Source: Seriola aureovittata (Eukaryota; Chordata; Actinopteri; Carangiformes; Carangidae). Taken from it: 64,000 nucleotides of DNA. The stretch lies in NCBI RefSeq assembly GCF_021018895.1, contig NC_079364.1:30976201-31040200 (forward strand), written 5' to 3'. The notes under the pieces were generated by a model, which made no database searches, had not been told where the DNA came from, and saw only the letters and a program-made list of their open reading frames with translations. A program made the translations under genes and the position numbers. Positions 62,501 through 64,000 of this stretch are shown here, piece by piece. The first letter of the stretch is position 1. Every line of letters starts with the position of its first letter.

Positions 62501-64000
62501 TTCTGGATAGATTCATCTTCTCCACCGTTAAGGCCTGGTGTGGGTTGGCCAAGATTAATCCATTCTGACCATCCACATGTCATATTATGTCCATCAGGGC
62601 AAGGTGCAGGTGTAGTTGGGTGAGAAGTAGTTGTTTCAGTTGTAGTAGAAGGTGTAGTTGTGGAAGTAGTAGTTGAAGGTGGTTGAGTTGTAGGTGTTTC
62701 AGTTGTGGTAGAAGGTGTAGTGGTGAAAGTGGTAGTTGAAGGTGGTTGAGTTGTAGCTGTTTCAGTTGTGGTAGAAGGTGTAGTGGTGGAAGTAGTAGTT
62801 GAAGGTGGTTGAGTTGAAACTGTTTTAGTTGGGGTAGGAGGTGTAGTTGTGGAAGTAGTAGTTGAAGTTGGCTGAGTTGTAGCCGTTTCAGTTGGGGTAG
62901 AAGGTGTAGTGGTTGAAGTAGTAGTTGAAGGTGGCTGAGTTGTAGCCGTTTCAGTTGGGGTAGAAGGTGTAGTGGTGGAAATAGTAGTTGAAGGTGGCTG
63001 AGTTGAAGCTGCTTTAGTTGGGGTAGAAGGTGTAGTGGTGGAAGTAGTAGTTGAAGGTGGCTGAGTTGAAGCTGCTTTAGTTGGGGTAGAAGGTGTAGTG
63101 GTGGAAGTAGTAGTTGAAGATGGCTGAGTTGAAGCTGTTTTAGTTGGAGTTGAAGGTGTCGTGGTTGAAGTAGTAGTTGAAGGTGGTTGAGTTGTAGCTG
63201 TTTCAGTTGGGGTAGAAGGTTTAGTGGTAGAAGTAGTAGTTGAAGGTGGTTGAGTAGTAGCAGTTTTGGTTGTGGTAAAAGGTGTGGTGGTAGTAACAGT
63301 GGTTCTTGGTGTTGTAGTCGGAATTGTTGTAGAAGGAGGTGAGGTTTTTGGACAGACACAACATTTGAATCTAATCTTATAATCAAAACATTGTCCTTGA
63401 GGCCCTTGTTGGTCATTGTGGCATATGAGGCCCACATCTTTGTTACAAGTTACAGCTTGTCCCACCTGTGACATGGAAAGTGTTGGGTAAAGAACAGCTC
63501 TACATTCGACTTCAGTGGGAAGTGGGCAAATGTGGTAACCAGCAGAGATTACTTTCTGGATAGATTCATCTTCTCCACCGTTAAGGCCTGGTGTGGGTTG
63601 GCCAAGATTAATCCATTCTGACCATCCACATGTCATATTATGTCCATCAGGGCAAGGTGCAGGTGTAGTTGGGTGAGAAGTAGTTGTTTCAGTTGTAGTA
63701 GAAGGTGTAGTTGTGGAAGTAGTAGTTGAAGGTGGTTGAGTTGTAGCTGTTTCAGTTGTGGTAGAAGGTGTAGTGGTGAAAGTGGTAGTTGAAGGTGGTT
63801 GAGTTGTAGCTGTTTCAGTTGTGGTAGAAGGTGTAGTGGTGGAAGTAGTAGTTGAAGGTGGTTGAGTTGAAACTGTTTTAGTTGGGGTAGGAGGTGTAGT
63901 GGTGGAAGTAGTAGTTGAAGTTGGCTGAGTTGTAGCCGTTTCAGTTGGGGTAGAAGGTGTAGTGGTGGAAGTAGTAGTTGAAGGTGGCTGAGTTGAAGCT
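51436..64000 (-). CDS. Secreted gel-forming mucin B, 3' part (19 exons seen, partial)
   Basis: A second gel-forming mucin of the MUC2/MUC5AC/MUC5B type, truncated by the window end inside its PTS exon. The D1-D3 region must lie beyond 64000. Exons, 5' to 3': 60963-beyond 64000, 60479-60618, 60111-60282, 59621-59868, 59200-59383, 58749-58932, 58346-58524, 58176-58245, 57946-58076, 57436-57470, 57152-57320, 56343-56438, 56190-56233, 55095-55214, 54598-54696, 53415-53543, 53149-53188, 52630-52753, 51436-51661 (TAA). Phases chain without a break. Many exon lengths equal those of mucin A (248, 184, 70, 169, 96, 99, 129, 40), showing tandem duplication of an ancestral gene. It retains GDPH in D4 and has CysD modules. 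The position matches human MUC5AC, but orthology is unproven. Confidence 0.93.
52085..52335. repeat. Probable dispersed repeat with hairpin in mucin B intron
   Basis: Contains a near-perfect inverted repeat at about 52199-52236 (arms TCAGAAGAGAGG / CCTCTCTTCTGA around GAGGCTCAGAGCCTC), and ends with a GAAGAAGAAGATACGGGACC-type tail seen in teleost repeats. Family not assigned. Confidence 0.5.
53544..54597 (-). other. Mucin B intron, 1.05 kb, nothing recognised
   Basis: No exon, RNA gene or clear repeat is seen in this intron. Confidence 0.55.
54598..58076 (-). CDS. Mucin B VWC-type region
   Basis: Exons 57946-58076, 57436-57470, 57152-57320, 56343-56438, 56190-56233, 55095-55214 and 54598-54696. 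It is Cys-rich: [87 protein letters not shown]. The 120-bp exon is the counterpart of the 498-bp exon of mucin A and has no Ser/Thr insertion. The 35-bp exon is the weakest call but both phases fit. Confidence 0.88.
56998..57135 (+). repeat. Dispersed teleost repeat fragment (5' and 3' parts joined)
   Basis: Starts AATGGACTGCACTTATATAG, then TGCTTTTCTACTCTTATCGACCACTC-like text, and ends CGAACCACCAACCTTCTGAT. It is the same family as 26850-27005 and 790-882 (reverse). It reaches to within about 17 bp of exon 57152-57320. Confidence 0.65.
58176..60618 (-). CDS. Mucin B post-PTS cassette and D4 assembly with GDPH
   Basis: Exons 60479-60618, 60111-60282, 59621-59868, 59200-59383, 58749-58932, 58346-58524 and 58176-58245. 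The Cys cassette is completed by [23 protein letters not shown]4 opens [22 protein letters not shown] (59840-59851) is the motif at which MUC2 and MUC5AC cleave themselves between Asp and Pro in the acidic late secretory pathway, creating a reactive C-terminal anhydride in the N-terminal fragment. C8 ([20 protein letters not shown]) and TIL ([13 protein letters not shown]) follow. Confidence 0.92.
59957..60012. repeat. Perfect 25-bp inverted repeat with 6-base loop
   Basis: Arms 59957-59981 and 59988-60012 are exact reverse complements (ATAATTTAAGTAATATAAAA... ). The loop is CATTGT. It lies in the mucin B intron between exons 59621-59868 and 60111-60282, about 100 bp on the 3' side of the donor of exon 60111-60282 in transcript order. 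A hairpin of this length would form in RNA from either strand. Confidence 0.95.
60288..60300. repeat. Poly(G) run next to a mucin B splice acceptor
   Basis: A run of about 12 G (poly-C on the transcribed strand) just upstream of the acceptor of exon 60111-60282, where it forms much of the pyrimidine tract. Confidence 0.85.
60963..64000 (-). CDS. Mucin B PTS exon with three CysD modules (open at window end)
   Basis: An open reading frame of at least 3,038 bp with no intron. It alternates Thr/Pro-rich repeats with three Cys-rich CysD modules and ends in a Cys cassette ([12 protein letters not shown]) split by the intron at 60962. The repeat unit is about 21 residues (63 bp), of the type [20 protein letters not shown] with Glu/Lys variation. 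CysD modules carry WxxW C-mannosylation motifs in known mucins and make non-covalent cross-links between mucin strands. The mixed layout is like MUC2 and MUC5AC and unlike mucin A. Confidence 0.94.
61432..61740 (-). CDS. Mucin B CysD module 3
   Basis: Differs from module 1 by a few residues (GLDGG for GLNGG, IQKIIS for IQKVIS, QQGLQGQ). It lies 861 bp downstream of module 2 and is followed by the last PTS block. Confidence 0.93.
61741..62290 (-). repeat. 63-bp PTS repeats of mucin B (between CysD 2 and 3)
   Basis: Tandem units of about 21 codons encoding Thr/Ser/Pro with a Gln-Pro-Pro core. Similar arrays occur at 60990-61430, 62602-63345 and 63655-64000. Units vary in Glu/Lys and Ala positions, and some are shortened. 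Confidence 0.88.
62293..62601 (-). CDS. Mucin B CysD module 2
   Basis: Differs from module 1 in one residue that I can see (QQWPQGQ instead of QQGPQGQ). It lies 1,053 bp downstream of module 1. Confidence 0.93.
63346..63654 (-). CDS. Mucin B CysD module 1
   Basis: About 103 residues from [14 protein letters not shown] to FKCCVCPK, with [20 protein letters not shown] near the end. WSEW is the WxxW C-mannosylation motif. Its sequence is almost identical to module 2. Confidence 0.93.

Noticed and set aside
61059..63437. Leu/Gln-rich - strand ORFs ([16 protein letters not shown] type)
   Set aside because: These are shifted frames of the mucin B PTS exon, each starting inside a CysD module.

Overview
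This window is vertebrate nuclear DNA, almost certainly from a ray-finned fish. Genes have many short exons with GT-AG introns. Repeats include Tc1/mariner debris, a short inverted-repeat transposon, SINE-like fragments and long (CA)n, (GA)n and (AT)n tracts. Three genes can be supported. The 3' end of TOLLIP lies on the + strand at 1-2361. It runs tail-to-tail into a complete secreted gel-forming mucin on the - strand (start codon 42458, stop 4468; 'mucin A' here). Upstream of it on the same strand is the 3' half of a second gel-forming mucin (stop 51436, open past 64000; 'mucin B'). A mucin array converging on TOLLIP is the arrangement of the human 11p15.5 MUC6-MUC2-MUC5AC-MUC5B-TOLLIP locus, so mucin A sits in the MUC5B position and mucin B in the MUC5AC position.

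Region by region: 1-4380 holds the last three coding exons and the 3' UTR of TOLLIP. 4468-42458 is mucin A, for which I could chain 47 coding exons with consistent splice phases to 15,978 coding bases (5,325 residues). The order is signal peptide, D1, D2, D'-D3, a 9.4-kb single exon of Thr/Ser/Pro tandem repeats, D4, a C8/TIL/VWC region and a cystine knot. 42459-42620 is its promoter, with a TATA box and a (GA)n tract. 42.6-51.2 kb is intergenic, with transposon remnants and local duplications but no gene I can support. 51436-64000 is mucin B: cystine knot, VWC region, D4, then a PTS exon with three nearly identical CysD modules.

The two mucins are tandem paralogues, since many C-terminal exons have identical lengths and phases. 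They differ in informative ways. Mucin B keeps the GDPH self-cleavage motif in its D4 domain and has CysD modules. Mucin A has SRAH at that place, has no CysD in its PTS exon, and has gained Thr/Ser-rich stretches at three points of its otherwise Cys-rich C-terminal half. One of these is an 18/21-bp minisatellite whose real coding frame has no methionine start and is easily missed. Both proteins end in five arginines. Products of both genes are expected to pass through the secretory pathway, form disulfide-linked dimers (CK) and multimers (D1-D3), and build mucus. TOLLIP is a cytosolic/endosomal adaptor, a neighbour by synteny and not by function.

I see no RNA genes, CRISPR arrays or prokaryotic systems. 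All exon limits were read by hand from splice motifs, phase and homology.
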